Of a DNA stretch of 64,000 nucleotides, positions 55,027-63,916 are shown piece by piece. A program made the position numbers and the translations under genes. The notes beneath the pieces are model-generated. The model was not told where the DNA came from and did not search any database. It saw nothing but the letters and a program-made list of their open reading frames with translations. The DNA comes from Denitrovibrio sp. (lineage in GTDB: Bacteria > Chrysiogenota > Deferribacteres > Deferribacterales > Geovibrionaceae), in assembly GCA_002869145.1 (NCBI GenBank), contig PKTM01000011.1, forward strand, positions 324,236-388,235. Direction: 5' to 3'. How positions within the stretch are numbered: the stretch's first letter is position 1; each line of letters starts with the position of its first letter.

Positions 55027-55659
55027 ATGGGAAATCAGGCAGAAGCCGCGGCAAGCAAAGTTGCAACGCTTGATCACGCGGCAAAAGTTGCGGAAACAGT
55101 TATTGCAGATTCAACAGCAAATCCTGCTCCGCTTGGACTTATGGGATTCGGTCTTACTACTATTCTTCTCAACCTGCACAACATAGGGTTGTTTGGTATC
55201 GGCAGTGCGATACTTGCCATGGGCATTTTTTACGGTGGTATAGCTCAGATCATCGTTGGCATCATGGAGTGGAAGAAGAAAAACACATTTGGTACAGTTG
55301 CTTTTACATCATACGGCTTTTTTTGGCTGACTTTGGTAGCTATAATAACCCTGCCTAAGTTCGGCCTGTTTGACGCTCCAACAACCACCGCCATGACGGC
55401 TTATCTTTTTCTGTGGGGATTCTTTTCCCTTATACTCTTTGTGGGGACACTAAAGATGCACAGGGCTATTCAGGTTGTATTTTTCCTGCTGACAATTCTT
55501 TTTATTCTTCTAGCTGTTGGCGACATGTTTCACAGTGCTTCTATAAAGAGATTTGCTGGTTTCGAAGGAGTTCTTTGCGGACTTTCTGCAATGTATGTGG
55601 GAGCTGCTGAAATACTTAACGAAGTTTATGGCAGAAAAGTTCTCCCCCTTGGCGAATAA
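55027..55659 (+). CDS. Acetate/succinate transporter, SatP (AceTr) family
   Basis: 210 residues with six membrane helices and the family signature N-P-A-P-L-G-L ('[14 protein letters not shown]', near residue 35). The start at 55027 follows AGGGAGG and begins 'MGNQAEAAA'; a longer in-frame reading from 54901 has no ribosome site. SatP proteins take up acetate or succinate with protons. Acetate is a plausible carbon source for this organism. Confidence 0.9.
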   Translation: MGNQAEAAASKVATLDHAAKVAETVIADSTANPAPLGLMGFGLTTILLNLHNIGLFGIGSAILAMGIFYGGIAQIIVGIMEWKKKNTFGTVAFTSYGFFWLTLVAIITLPKFGLFDAPTTTAMTAYLFLWGFFSLILFVGTLKMHRAIQVVFFLLTILFILLAVGDMFHSASIKRFAGFEGVLCGLSAMYVGAAEILNEVYGRKVLPLGE

Positions 55660-55726
55660 TAATTCGCTACACTTTGCACAGCGGCAGTTAGTAGATGCTG
55701 TGTATGCACCACTTCGGAGGCGCTAA

Positions 55727-55954
55727 ATGGACTACACAAAGCTTGATACAGGTGCAATAAATTTTGCCGGCTGGACAGTAGAGCTCTCCTTTGGCAAAGG
55801 GACTGTTTCTGACATGGTTGGGAATAAGGTTGCACACTTTGACGTTGAGCAGGACGGAAATATACAGCTGAAAGACGGTGAGAAAAAGTTCAAAGATCTC
55901 GCTCTCATTGCTATCCGCAGTTTTGTTCGCTACGGAACAGCTCAGACTGTCTGA
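55727..55954 (+). CDS. Conserved-looking small protein, function unknown
   Basis: 75 residues, soluble, no signal peptide, with 'NFAGWTVELSFGKGTVSDMVGNKVAHFDV' suggesting a small beta-rich fold. GGAGG lies at a good distance before the ATG at 55727. It follows the acetate transporter by 67 bases, across a small hairpin (ACAGC / GCTGT near 55677-55700). No family recognised. Confidence 0.6.
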   Translation: MDYTKLDTGAINFAGWTVELSFGKGTVSDMVGNKVAHFDVEQDGNIQLKDGEKKFKDLALIAIRSFVRYGTAQTV

Positions 55955-56004
55955 TTTTTGTCAGGTTTTTGCGTTATTTTTTATTTTTTGAATCATTATC
56001 ACAA

Positions 56005-56063
56005 TATAATGCCCTCTTGGATTGAGAATATAGTATAAAACTGCTAGATTAATCTAAGAGGGC
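56005..56063 (+). promoter_or_regulatory. TATAAT element and 13-bp inverted repeat ahead of sixA
   Basis: TATAAT (56005-56010) is followed at once by GCCCTCTTGGATT (56011-56023), mirrored at 56051-56063 as AATCTAAGAGGGC with one mismatch across 27 bases. The right arm contains the sixA ribosome site (AGAGGGC, ATG at 56067). It could be an operator for the polyphosphate operon or a hairpin masking the ribosome site. Confidence 0.5.
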
Positions 56064-56066
56064 ACA

Positions 56067-56522
56067 ATGATTATATACCTTATACGTCACGGACACGCAG
56101 AAGAGAGAGAAAAATGGGACAAAACCGATATGGAGCGACCGCTCATTCAAAAGGGTGTCCTTAAAGCTGAAAAAGCTTTTTCAAGATATTTCAAAATTTA
56201 TGAAAAACCGAAAGTTATTATATCGTCTGCTGCCATGCGTGCATTTCAGACTGCTGATGTTCTGCACAGCATATGCGGAGTTGAGGTCATTGTCAGAGAG
56301 GGGCTGAACCCGGGTGCAGAAGCAGCGGATTTTGAAGATGTAATTGCTGAATTTTCAGAAATCAGTCCTATAGCCATTATAGGACACGAGCCTGACATGT
56401 CAGAATTTATCTCAGAGTATATTGCTGATGGTGAGATGATATGCGAATTCAAAAAAGGCTCTATCTGTCACTTAGAAAACAAAATGCTGGTGAACCTTAT
56501 ACAACAGAAGGCACTGCTGTAG
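56067..56522 (+). CDS. sixA: Phosphohistidine phosphatase SixA
   Basis: 151 residues of the histidine-phosphatase (RHG) family: 'LIRHGHAEERE' at the N-terminus with the catalytic His, and 'IGHEPDMSEFI' with the second His. SixA removes phosphate from His residues of signalling proteins. It opens a run of polyphosphate genes, so a role in phosphate metabolism is possible. Confidence 0.9.
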   Translation: MIIYLIRHGHAEEREKWDKTDMERPLIQKGVLKAEKAFSRYFKIYEKPKVIISSAAMRAFQTADVLHSICGVEVIVREGLNPGAEAADFEDVIAEFSEISPIAIIGHEPDMSEFISEYIADGEMICEFKKGSICHLENKMLVNLIQQKALL

Positions 56523-56581
56523 AAATTTTTATGTAGTATTATAGTTTAGATTGTTTTTTAAATATTACCTAGTGGGTGCAT

Positions 56582-58108
56582 ATGAGCTCTGGTGAAAGCG
56601 TTAATGTTGCTGTTGTGGACATAGGCAGTAACTCTCTGAGACTTCAAATATCAGAAGTAAAAGATAAAAGTTACAAGATACTGGATGACTACAAAGAGAT
56701 GCTCCGGCTTGGTGATTCAATATATACTGTAGGCTACTTCACTCCTGAGGTTATAAACCGCATTGTGGAAACGCTTACGGGTGTTAAAAAGCTTGCCGAA
56801 AGCAGAGGCTGTAAAAATATCCGAGCCATCGCTACTGCGGCCTTTCGTGAGGCAGATAATATGGGTGAGGCGCTGATCCGCATTGAGGATGCCTGCGGGA
56901 TAAAGGTTGAGGTTATATCCGGAGAGGAGGAGGCCAGACTAACCTATCTTGCAGCCACAGCAAATTTTGAACTGGCTGGGAGAAAAGCTGTTGTTGTGGA
57001 TATCGGAGGCGGAAGCACTGAGTACACAATAATAACAGATGGTAAGCTCGAAAGGTCAGAATCACTCCCTCTGGGGTGCAACAGGCTCATGAGAGAATTT
57101 CTGAAAAAAGATCCGCCAACCTCCGGCCAGATACTGGAGATGAAAGAACATATAAAGTCTGCTCAGGCTCCGCTGGGGCTTGGCCGTGACATAAACATGG
57201 TTATATGTACCGGCGGGTCTATGAATAACGTAGCTGTGGTTAAACATTTCAAAGACAAAGCTGTGCGTGACAGTAATGTTAAATATGTTGAACGGTCATT
57301 TCTTAAAAAATTTATCAAAGATTTTAGTCAAAAGTCTTATAATCAGAGAATAAAAACTGAAGGTCTGGAAGAGAATCGTGGTGACCTTATCCTTCCGGCG
57401 GCAATCCAGAGCGATCTGGTGCTGAACGAAACAGGGGTGAGCGGGTTTTATACCCTCTCAGGCGGTCTGCGTTCCGGCCTTACCATCGACACCATAAACA
57501 AAATGGGGATTGAACTCCCTTTTCAAAACAACACTGAGAGCATCAGGTATGCCCGTCTCCTGGAGATAGGCAACAAGTTCGATTTTGATGAAGCGAGTGC
57601 TCTTCATGTTCAATCTCTGGCGAAGATGCTTTATGATGGTCTGAAAGAGTCTATGGATTTGCAGGGGAGAGACTGGCTTTTACTTGAGGGTGCGGCGATA
57701 CTGCGTGATGTGGGGAAACACATAGCTTATTCCAAGCACCATAAGCACACTTATTACCTTATTAAGCACAGCGAACTTGTGGGCTACAGTGCCAAAGAGA
57801 TAGAGATGATAGCAAACATAGCCAGATACCACAGGAAAAGCCCGCCGAAAAGCAGCCATGAGGATTTTAACTTAATGACCACAGCAGATCAGACTAAGGT
57901 TCTTAAACTAGCGGCGATTTTACGTATAGCCATTGCTATGGACAGGTCGCACAAAGGGCAGATAAAAAGTCTGGAAGTGAAAGTGAAACCTGATGTCGTC
58001 ATTATCTCTGCAAAGAGCAAAGGCGATATATCTATGGAGATAAGGGACTTTGAGCTGAAGAAGGAACTTATAAATAAAATACTGAAAAGACCGGTTATAC
58101 TGACATGA
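56582..58108 (+). CDS. ppx: Exopolyphosphatase / pppGpp phosphatase (Ppx/GppA)
   Basis: 508 residues. Actin-like ATPase fold with intact loops 'VDIGSNSLRL' (Asp13), catalytic Glu117 in 'SGEEEARLTYL' and 'DIGGGSTEYTI' (Asp140 on), then a C-terminal HD-type helical domain ('AILRDVGKHIAYSKHHKH'). It releases phosphate from polyphosphate or pppGpp. ATG at 56582 preceded by GGGTG. It overlaps the second Ppx-like gene by four bases. Confidence 0.93.
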   Translation: MSSGESVNVAVVDIGSNSLRLQISEVKDKSYKILDDYKEMLRLGDSIYTVGYFTPEVINRIVETLTGVKKLAESRGCKNIRAIATAAFREADNMGEALIRIEDACGIKVEVISGEEEARLTYLAATANFELAGRKAVVVDIGGGSTEYTIITDGKLERSESLPLGCNRLMREFLKKDPPTSGQILEMKEHIKSAQAPLGLGRDINMVICTGGSMNNVAVVKHFKDKAVRDSNVKYVERSFLKKFIKDFSQKSYNQRIKTEGLEENRGDLILPAAIQSDLVLNETGVSGFYTLSGGLRSGLTIDTINKMGIELPFQNNTESIRYARLLEIGNKFDFDEASALHVQSLAKMLYDGLKESMDLQGRDWLLLEGAAILRDVGKHIAYSKHHKHTYYLIKHSELVGYSAKEIEMIANIARYHRKSPPKSSHEDFNLMTTADQTKVLKLAAILRIAIAMDRSHKGQIKSLEVKVKPDVVIISAKSKGDISMEIRDFELKKELINKILKRPVILT

Positions 58109-59622
58109 AAAATGGAGTTTTCGCAGCAATTAATATTGGCGCAAGTGCTTTCCGAATGCATATCAGCGAGTATGTAAACGGCAAAGAACACACTCTGGAG
58201 TATCTTATAAAACCCTTCAGACTTGGAAAAGATACATTTACCAAAGGGTATATAGCCCTCGAAAATGTGTATCTTGCTACAGAGATATTACGAAAATTCA
58301 GCCAGAAACTGGACGAATATAAGGTTAAGAAGAATTATAAGGCAGTGTGTACCAGCGGTGTCAGAGAGGCAGTGAACAGAGCTTTCTTTATTGACTATAT
58401 CCGTCAGGAAACTGGAATAGAGCTGGAGATAGTAGAGCCTGCTGATGAAATATATATAAAATATGTAGGCGTAAAAAACGACATTGCAGATTTTGGCAGG
58501 TGCGAAAAAGAGGGTGTGCTTATAGCAAACATATCCAGTGGAAATGTTGCTCTGGCAGTGCTTAAAGATGACCAGAACATTTATTCAGGGGCACTCCCAT
58601 ACGGCAGTCTGAGACTGCGGAGAATATTCAGCGACATTCCGAGAATAAGCAGGTACAAAGCCTACGAACAGTACGTTATGAAGATGTGTTACTCCATGGA
58701 AAATTCTATGGAAAAAGATATTAAACTGAAGCACTTTGTTAGTGCTGGAAGCTCACTTAATATCCTGCTGAGTATTTTGAAGCCCATCAAAAACGAATTG
58801 AAAAAATCAGAAATAGAAGACCTTTACGAAATAGTAAAGCAGATGCCCAGAGACAGCATAATGACTAAGCTGAATATCAGAAAGGAGGAGGCATCAGTTC
58901 TGCTGCCCACTCTTGTCACATACCTGAAGCTGATGGAGTTTGTTGATACTGATGTTGTCAGATTTACCAGACAGACCTTCCCTCATACTCTCAGCCTTTA
59001 TTATTCAGGCAGCATAAGGGACAGGGGATTCGCTCATAGGGTTAGAAACACCATTTACGGGATGGGCAAAAGATTCAATATGGACGAAGAGCACGCCAGA
59101 AATACCGTGAACTTCTCTATGAAGCTTTTTGAAAAGCTTCGTCCTATTCATTCTATGAAGAGAAGGGAACGTATGATGCTGGAAGCTGCAGCCATTATGT
59201 GCGATGTAGGATACTACATAGGTTCGAGAGACCACAACTATCACTCCTACTACCTTATACAGTCCATAGAGATACCGGGGCTGGAACGTGAATTTGTGAA
59301 GACAGTTTCTTATCTGGCGCTGATGCATAATGGTGATGTGGACAGCTGGTTCGAAAATAAGTATTCATACTTCCCTCTGGATAGGCAGCTTTTGCTGAAA
59401 AAGCTGGTTAGTATATTACGCATTGCGGACGCGATGGATGCGTCACATCTTAACCTGATAACCGACTTTGACGTTGATATACTTCAGGGGAAGATAGTGA
59501 TAAGAGCGAAGTGTAAAAAGACCCCTTTTCTTGAGAAGATGGCTTTTGATGAGAAGGGGAAAATATTTAAGGATACTTTCGGTATCCCGATAGAGCTTGA
59601 TACTAGAATATTATATGACTAA
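58105..59622 (+). CDS. Second Ppx/GppA-like protein with altered phosphate-binding loops
   Basis: 505 residues, same two-domain layout as its neighbour and clearly paralogous. The key loops are changed: 'INIGASAFRM' replaces DIGSNS, and 'NISSGNVAL' (142-150) replaces DIGGGSTE, losing both Asp and the triple Gly, although a Glu (115) sits at the catalytic place. The HD-like region 'IMCDVGYYIGSRDHNYHSYYLI' is partly kept. Likely inactive or altered, perhaps a regulatory partner of the upstream Ppx (inference). Confidence 0.85.
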   Translation: MKNGVFAAINIGASAFRMHISEYVNGKEHTLEYLIKPFRLGKDTFTKGYIALENVYLATEILRKFSQKLDEYKVKKNYKAVCTSGVREAVNRAFFIDYIRQETGIELEIVEPADEIYIKYVGVKNDIADFGRCEKEGVLIANISSGNVALAVLKDDQNIYSGALPYGSLRLRRIFSDIPRISRYKAYEQYVMKMCYSMENSMEKDIKLKHFVSAGSSLNILLSILKPIKNELKKSEIEDLYEIVKQMPRDSIMTKLNIRKEEASVLLPTLVTYLKLMEFVDTDVVRFTRQTFPHTLSLYYSGSIRDRGFAHRVRNTIYGMGKRFNMDEEHARNTVNFSMKLFEKLRPIHSMKRRERMMLEAAAIMCDVGYYIGSRDHNYHSYYLIQSIEIPGLEREFVKTVSYLALMHNGDVDSWFENKYSYFPLDRQLLLKKLVSILRIADAMDASHLNLITDFDVDILQGKIVIRAKCKKTPFLEKMAFDEKGKIFKDTFGIPIELDTRILYD

Positions 59623-59631
59623 GGAAATGAA

Positions 59632-61632
59632 ATGAGTGAGCAGACCCCTTTTATAAACCGTGAGCTGAGCTGGCTGGAATTCAACAGGCGTGTGCTTATG
59701 GAAGCTGTTGATAAGGACGTTCCGCTTTTGGAGAGGCTGAAATTTCTGGCAATATTTTCGTCCAACCTTGATGAGTTTTTCATGATAAGAGTTGGCGGAT
59801 TGAAAGATCAGAAATTAGCAGGATATACCAAAGTAGACATATCAGGAATGACACCAAAGCAGCAGCTTGAAAATATAAGCGAGCGTGCCCACGAGCTGAC
59901 AACACTCCGTCAGGAGATATTTACTCAGGTGAAAAAAGATCTGGATGCAGAGGGGATAGCTATAGCCCCGGAGGTCGAACCGGAGCTGGACGATATAACT
60001 GATGCTATATTCAACGAAGAGATATACCCGATAATATCACCAGTAACACTCTCTCCTACCAATCCTATGCCGTTTATATATAATTTTAGGCTGTCAGTTT
60101 ATGTTGTGCTTAAAAAGGGGAAAGACCTCTTTCACTCGATAATAATTCTGCCGGACAATCTGCAGCGTATCTTTCGGGTAAGACTTGATAAGACATATTT
60201 CATCTTTGCAGAGGATGTTCTTAAAAAATACCTTTATCTAGTGTTTCCCGATTTTGAGATAATAGACAGCTACTGCCTGAGGGTTACAAGGAACGCAGAC
60301 CTCACCCTGGAAGAGGAGGGGGCGGAAGACCTGCTCGGTTCTATCAAAAAATATCTTAAAACCCGACGTAAAGGGGGGATATGCCGGCTTGAGGTGGATG
60401 GCAGACTTCCTGCTGACATTCTGGAAGAGCTTGCCTCGCTTATGGGATTCGAAAAGGACGATGTTTACGTTATAGACGATGTTATCGACATGACGTCACT
60501 TTTTGCTGTTGTCGGGGAGAAACAGGAGCTTTGCTATAAGCCGTTTACCCCTGCAATGCCTGAAGGCTACAGCGAGTCCGCTGATATTTTTGAATATATT
60601 AAACAGAATGATGTGATAATGCACCGCCCTTATCAGGATTTCAGCTTTGTTTCCAAACTGGTAGAGAAAGCATGCAATGACTCTTCTGTTGTAGCTATAA
60701 AGATGACCATTTATCGAGCGAATAAGAACTCCACTATCATGGAAAACCTCATGAAGGCGGCCAGAAGCGGTAAGCATGTGTCCGTTGTCATAGAGCTTAA
60801 GGCGCGGTTTGATGAGGAGAGAAATGTAGACTGGGCAAGTATGCTGGAGGAAGCGGGGTGCATAGTTACCTACGGTATAGTTGGGCTGAAGGTTCATTCC
60901 AAAAACCTGCTCATAGTTCGAAAAGAGGCTGGGCGTATAGTTCGGTATTCGCATATCTCTACCGGGAATTTCAACGAAATAACTGCAAACATATATACTG
61001 ATATTGACTATATAACAGCTGACGAGGAAGTGGGCAAAGACAGTGCAGCACTCTTTAACTTCCTTATGGGGTATACTGATATTGCAAGCTGGCAGCACTT
61101 TTATCTTTCACCGAAATCTATCAAAGGGAAACTGCTCGAACTGATAGACGAAGAGATAAAGCATGCTGAGAAAGATGAGAAAGCTCATATTATAATCAAA
61201 GTAAACTCTGTTATGGAGAAGATACTGCTGGAAAAGGCAATAAAGGCTTCTCAGGCAGGGGTAAAGATAGATTTTATAGTGCGTGGTACATGCGGACTTC
61301 AGCCAGGTATAAAAGGGCTCACAGAAAATATCACTGTACGCAGTATTGTGGGACGTTTTCTGGAGCATTCCCGTATAATGTATTTTCACGCAGGGGGGAG
61401 ACAGAGGATATTTCTTACCACTGCGGATTGGATGGAGCGAAACATGGATAGGCGTGTCGAGCTTCTTTTTGAAGTGCATAAACAGCACGCAAAAGACTTT
61501 CTCTGGAACATTCTGGAAGAAAATATGAAAGATAATCAAAAAACCTGGATATTAAATGGTGTTGATTATAAGAAGTTTAAGTCTGGCGTTAATAAGTTTT
61601 CGCATCAAAAGCATCAGATAGATCAAATTTGA
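59632..61632 (+). CDS. ppk: Polyphosphate kinase 1
   Basis: 666 residues, slightly short for Ppk1 (about 690) but complete: N domain ('FINRELSWLEFNRRVL'), head domain, C1 with the phosphorylated His in 'GLKVHSKNLLIV' and C2 with 'RFLEHSRIMYFHAGG'. It makes polyphosphate from ATP. Nine bases after the second ppx-like gene; together they control polyphosphate levels. Confidence 0.95.
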   Translation: MSEQTPFINRELSWLEFNRRVLMEAVDKDVPLLERLKFLAIFSSNLDEFFMIRVGGLKDQKLAGYTKVDISGMTPKQQLENISERAHELTTLRQEIFTQVKKDLDAEGIAIAPEVEPELDDITDAIFNEEIYPIISPVTLSPTNPMPFIYNFRLSVYVVLKKGKDLFHSIIILPDNLQRIFRVRLDKTYFIFAEDVLKKYLYLVFPDFEIIDSYCLRVTRNADLTLEEEGAEDLLGSIKKYLKTRRKGGICRLEVDGRLPADILEELASLMGFEKDDVYVIDDVIDMTSLFAVVGEKQELCYKPFTPAMPEGYSESADIFEYIKQNDVIMHRPYQDFSFVSKLVEKACNDSSVVAIKMTIYRANKNSTIMENLMKAARSGKHVSVVIELKARFDEERNVDWASMLEEAGCIVTYGIVGLKVHSKNLLIVRKEAGRIVRYSHISTGNFNEITANIYTDIDYITADEEVGKDSAALFNFLMGYTDIASWQHFYLSPKSIKGKLLELIDEEIKHAEKDEKAHIIIKVNSVMEKILLEKAIKASQAGVKIDFIVRGTCGLQPGIKGLTENITVRSIVGRFLEHSRIMYFHAGGRQRIFLTTADWMERNMDRRVELLFEVHKQHAKDFLWNILEENMKDNQKTWILNGVDYKKFKSGVNKFSHQKHQIDQI

Positions 61633-61634
61633 TG

Positions 61635-61662
61635 TTGACATTCACTCTCAATAAGCTATTAT
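61635..61662 (+). promoter_or_regulatory. Sigma-70 promoter for the zinc-ribbon microprotein gene
   Basis: TTGACA at 61635-61640 and TATTAT at 61657-61662, spaced by 16 bases, directly after the ppk stop and 37 bases before the small gene's ATG. Confidence 0.6.
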
Positions 61663-61699
61663 TAGGATATAAATAGTCTTAAATGAGTGAGGTGCTCCG

Positions 61700-61816
61700 A
61701 TGGCAAAGAAATGCGGCGATAAACCGAAAAAAAAAGATAAGAAGTTTAGTTGCAGCAAATGCGGAGCAACTACTAATAAAAAAGAGAGCCTCTGCAGTCC
61801 TAAAAAAGTAGGTTGA
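61700..61816 (+). CDS. 38-residue Lys-rich zinc-ribbon microprotein
   Basis: ATG at 61700 with GTGAGGTG upstream; product begins 'MAKKCGDKPKKKDKK' and has cysteines at 5, 17, 20 and 32, with the knuckle 'CSKCG'. Four Cys could bind one zinc; the Lys runs suggest nucleic-acid contact. It has its own promoter-like element and a strong terminator, so it is a monocistronic unit. Function unknown. Confidence 0.65.
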   Translation: MAKKCGDKPKKKDKKFSCSKCGATTNKKESLCSPKKVG

Positions 61817-61873
61817 CGGACTTGCAGAGATTTTAGAAGTTTAATAAACATTTTAACCTCCATGTGACGTGTC

Positions 61874-61909
61874 AAGACCCGTCTGTGCCCCACGCAGACG
61901 GGTCTTTTT
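61874..61909 (+). terminator. Strong intrinsic terminator after the microprotein gene
   Basis: Perfect 12-bp stem AAGACCCGTCTG (61874-61885) / CAGACGGGTCTT (61895-61906) with a nine-base loop and a T run. Confidence 0.93.
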
Positions 61910-61988
61910 CGTAAAGTAACACCTAGCCCTTGACCGAAATTGATATTTGGTACATTATTCATCATTATATTTTTTACAGGTAGAAAGC

Positions 61989-62750
61989 ATGCTGGCTAAA
62001 AGGATTATCCCCTGTTTGGATGTTAAAGACGGCAGGGTTGTTAAAGGCACTAATTTTGTGAACCTTCGAGATGCAGGTGACCCTGTTGAGGTTGCTGAGA
62101 TATATGACGCCCAAGGTGCAGATGAACTGACATTTCTGGACATTACCGCCAGCTCTGACAACAGAGGCATCATTCTGGAAGTGGTTGCAAAGACCGCTGA
62201 GAGGGTGTTTATGCCTGTGACAGTGGGCGGAGGTGTACGTGAGGTGGCAGACATAAGAAACCTGCTTAATTCTGGCGCGGACAAGGTCTCTATAAATACC
62301 GCAGCTGTTCATAATCCCGATTTTGTTAAGGAATCCGCACTCCGTTTTGGTTCCCAGTGCACTGTTGTGGCAATAGATGCCAAACGTAAAAAGGATGGTT
62401 CCGGCTGGGAGGTTTACACTCATGGCGGTCGAAATGCGACAGGGATAGATGCCATAGAGTGGGCTCTTAAAATGGAGAGTTTCGGAGCTGGTGAGATACT
62501 TCTTACAAGCATGGACTGCGACGGGACAAAGGATGGTTATGACAACGGTCTTAATGCCGCTGTGTCTGAAGCTTTAAAAATACCCGTTATCGCATCAGGC
62601 GGTGTGGGCAATCCTGAACATATATATGACGGACTCACCAAGGGTAAGGCTGATGCTGCCCTTGCGGCAAGCATCTTTCACTTCAGAGAATACACAATCG
62701 GCGAAGTGAAGCAGTATCTCAAAGAGAGAGATGTACCCATTAGGATATGA
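61989..62750 (+). CDS. hisF: Imidazole glycerol phosphate synthase cyclase subunit HisF
   Basis: 253 residues from ATG 61989 ('[20 protein letters not shown]'). TIM barrel with catalytic Asp in 'PCLDVKDG' and in '[13 protein letters not shown]', plus 'PVIASGGVG'. It closes the imidazole ring in histidine synthesis. An upstream in-frame start at 61947 is rejected because it lacks family match. Confidence 0.96.
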   Translation: MLAKRIIPCLDVKDGRVVKGTNFVNLRDAGDPVEVAEIYDAQGADELTFLDITASSDNRGIILEVVAKTAERVFMPVTVGGGVREVADIRNLLNSGADKVSINTAAVHNPDFVKESALRFGSQCTVVAIDAKRKKDGSGWEVYTHGGRNATGIDAIEWALKMESFGAGEILLTSMDCDGTKDGYDNGLNAAVSEALKIPVIASGGVGNPEHIYDGLTKGKADAALAASIFHFREYTIGEVKQYLKERDVPIRI

Positions 62751-62751
62751 A

Positions 62752-62814
62752 CTGTTTAGAAACAGACCACGGTTCAGCTCTTTCGAGATTTTTCTCAGAA
62801 AGACATCAGCCGTG
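62752..62814 (+). other. Structured 80-bp leader between hisF and hisE
   Basis: CTGTTT/AAACAG hairpin (62752-62765), then a nested fold: CACGG (62768-62772) / CCGTG (62810-62814) enclosing CTTTCGAGA/TCTCAGAAAG (62780-62802). No T run, so more likely an RNA processing or stability element than a terminator. Confidence 0.35.
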
Positions 62815-62830
62815 CCGGGAGTAGAATAAA

Positions 62831-63133
62831 ATGAACGTAGAGATTATTGAGCAGCTTGTGGAAGTGATAAGGGAGCGCAAGGCGAACCCTTCAGATAATT
62901 CATATACATGTCAGCTTTTGAATGGCGGCGCAAATAAAATAATAAAAAAACTGGGTGAAGAGAATGCTGAGCTCATAAAGGCGATACTTACAGAAGAGGA
63001 TAAAGATGTTGCTGCTGAGACGGCTGATTTTCTCTATCACCTTATTGTTGCTCTCGAATTCAGAAATGTCAAATTTGAAGACGTGCTTGAAGTTCTCACT
63101 GAAAGGTTCGGAAAATCAGGCATCCGAAGATAA
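62831..63133 (+). CDS. hisE: Phosphoribosyl-ATP diphosphatase HisE
   Basis: 100 residues of the MazG-like all-alpha NTP pyrophosphatase type: 'GGANKIIKKLGEENAELIKAI' and 'VAAETADFLYHLIVALEF' provide the acidic metal site. It catalyses the second histidine step. It is separate from HisI here, whereas many bacteria have a HisIE fusion. Confidence 0.93.
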   Translation: MNVEIIEQLVEVIRERKANPSDNSYTCQLLNGGANKIIKKLGEENAELIKAILTEEDKDVAAETADFLYHLIVALEFRNVKFEDVLEVLTERFGKSGIRR

Positions 63134-63217
63134 GTCTGTTTCTATCAAACAATAACTTGACTTTAATGTGTGTTATTATTACTATTGTTGCTCTTTAACG
63201 TCGAGAGGGAGAAGTGC

Positions 63218-63712
63218 GTGAAACTGTCGTACAAAGAACTTTCTAGAGAAAATGCTTCGTTTGAAGGGACACACAGCTTTACAGAAGGCGATTTCAGCGT
63301 TGAAGTAAAAAACTATCAGGCTGACTTTGTTCCGACTGATGCAGGTGTATATCTTGATCTCAGATTTGATTATGAGTTCAAAGCTCCATGTGACAAGTGC
63401 ATAGCTGAAACCACAGGTTTCGGTTCTGAGCGCAGCGGAGTGCAGTTTCTGGAGCAGTTAAAAGATGTTTCCTCGGAAGCGGAGCTGAAAGATGATGACA
63501 TGGGCACCGTCTATGTTGAAGATGACGTTATAGAGCTTGATGACATCATCAGACAGGAGGTTATCTTTTACCTTCCGTTAAAGATGACATGCGGTGACGA
63601 CTGTCGTGGACTTTGCCCAAAATGCGGCGAAAACCTTAATATCGGCAGCTGTAAATGCGAACAAGACGCTGATCCCAGGTGGACAGCACTTAAAGATATA
63701 AAGAAGAATTAG
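63218..63712 (+). CDS. YceD/DUF177-family protein
   Basis: 164 residues from a GTG at 63218 (AGGGAGAA upstream). Cysteines 'CDKCI' and 'CGDDCRGLCPKCGENL' form the metal-binding pattern of DUF177. YceD proteins sit before rpmF in most bacteria and have been linked to 23S rRNA accumulation. rpmF and plsX follow, the standard order. Confidence 0.9.
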   Translation: MKLSYKELSRENASFEGTHSFTEGDFSVEVKNYQADFVPTDAGVYLDLRFDYEFKAPCDKCIAETTGFGSERSGVQFLEQLKDVSSEAELKDDDMGTVYVEDDVIELDDIIRQEVIFYLPLKMTCGDDCRGLCPKCGENLNIGSCKCEQDADPRWTALKDIKKN

Positions 63713-63730
63713 TAGTAAGGAGAAAGTAAT

Positions 63731-63913
63731 ATTGGTGTTCCAAAGAATAAAACTTCAAGACACAAGAAAGGCTCAAGAAGAAGCCATCACCACGCAACAA
63801 CAATGGCGTACAGCAAATGTTCCAACTGCGGTGAGCTGAAACTTAACCACAGAGTGTGCCCTGATTGCGGTCACTATAACAAAAAGCAGGTCATAGCAAC
63901 TGACGAGCTTTAA
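63731..63913 (+). CDS. rpmF: 50S ribosomal protein L32, apparent AUU start
   Basis: 60 residues: 'GVPKNKTSRHKKGSRRSHHH' at the N-terminus and the zinc-ribbon 'CSNCGELKLNHRVCPDCG'. The only codon that can begin it is ATT at 63731, eight bases after AAGGAG; in-frame codons upstream run into TAA at 63716, and the next ATG (codon 25) would cut off the conserved N-terminus. Normal L32 starts Met-(Ala/Gly)-Val-Pro-Lys, so ATT stands exactly where ATG should be. Confidence 0.9.
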   Translation: MGVPKNKTSRHKKGSRRSHHHATTMAYSKCSNCGELKLNHRVCPDCGHYNKKQVIATDEL

Positions 63914-63916
63914 AAT

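Noticed and set aside
63803-63913. Internal ATG of rpmF as the true start
   Set aside because: It would delete 24 residues of the conserved L32 N-terminus, including the Val-Pro-Lys and Arg/His-rich part.
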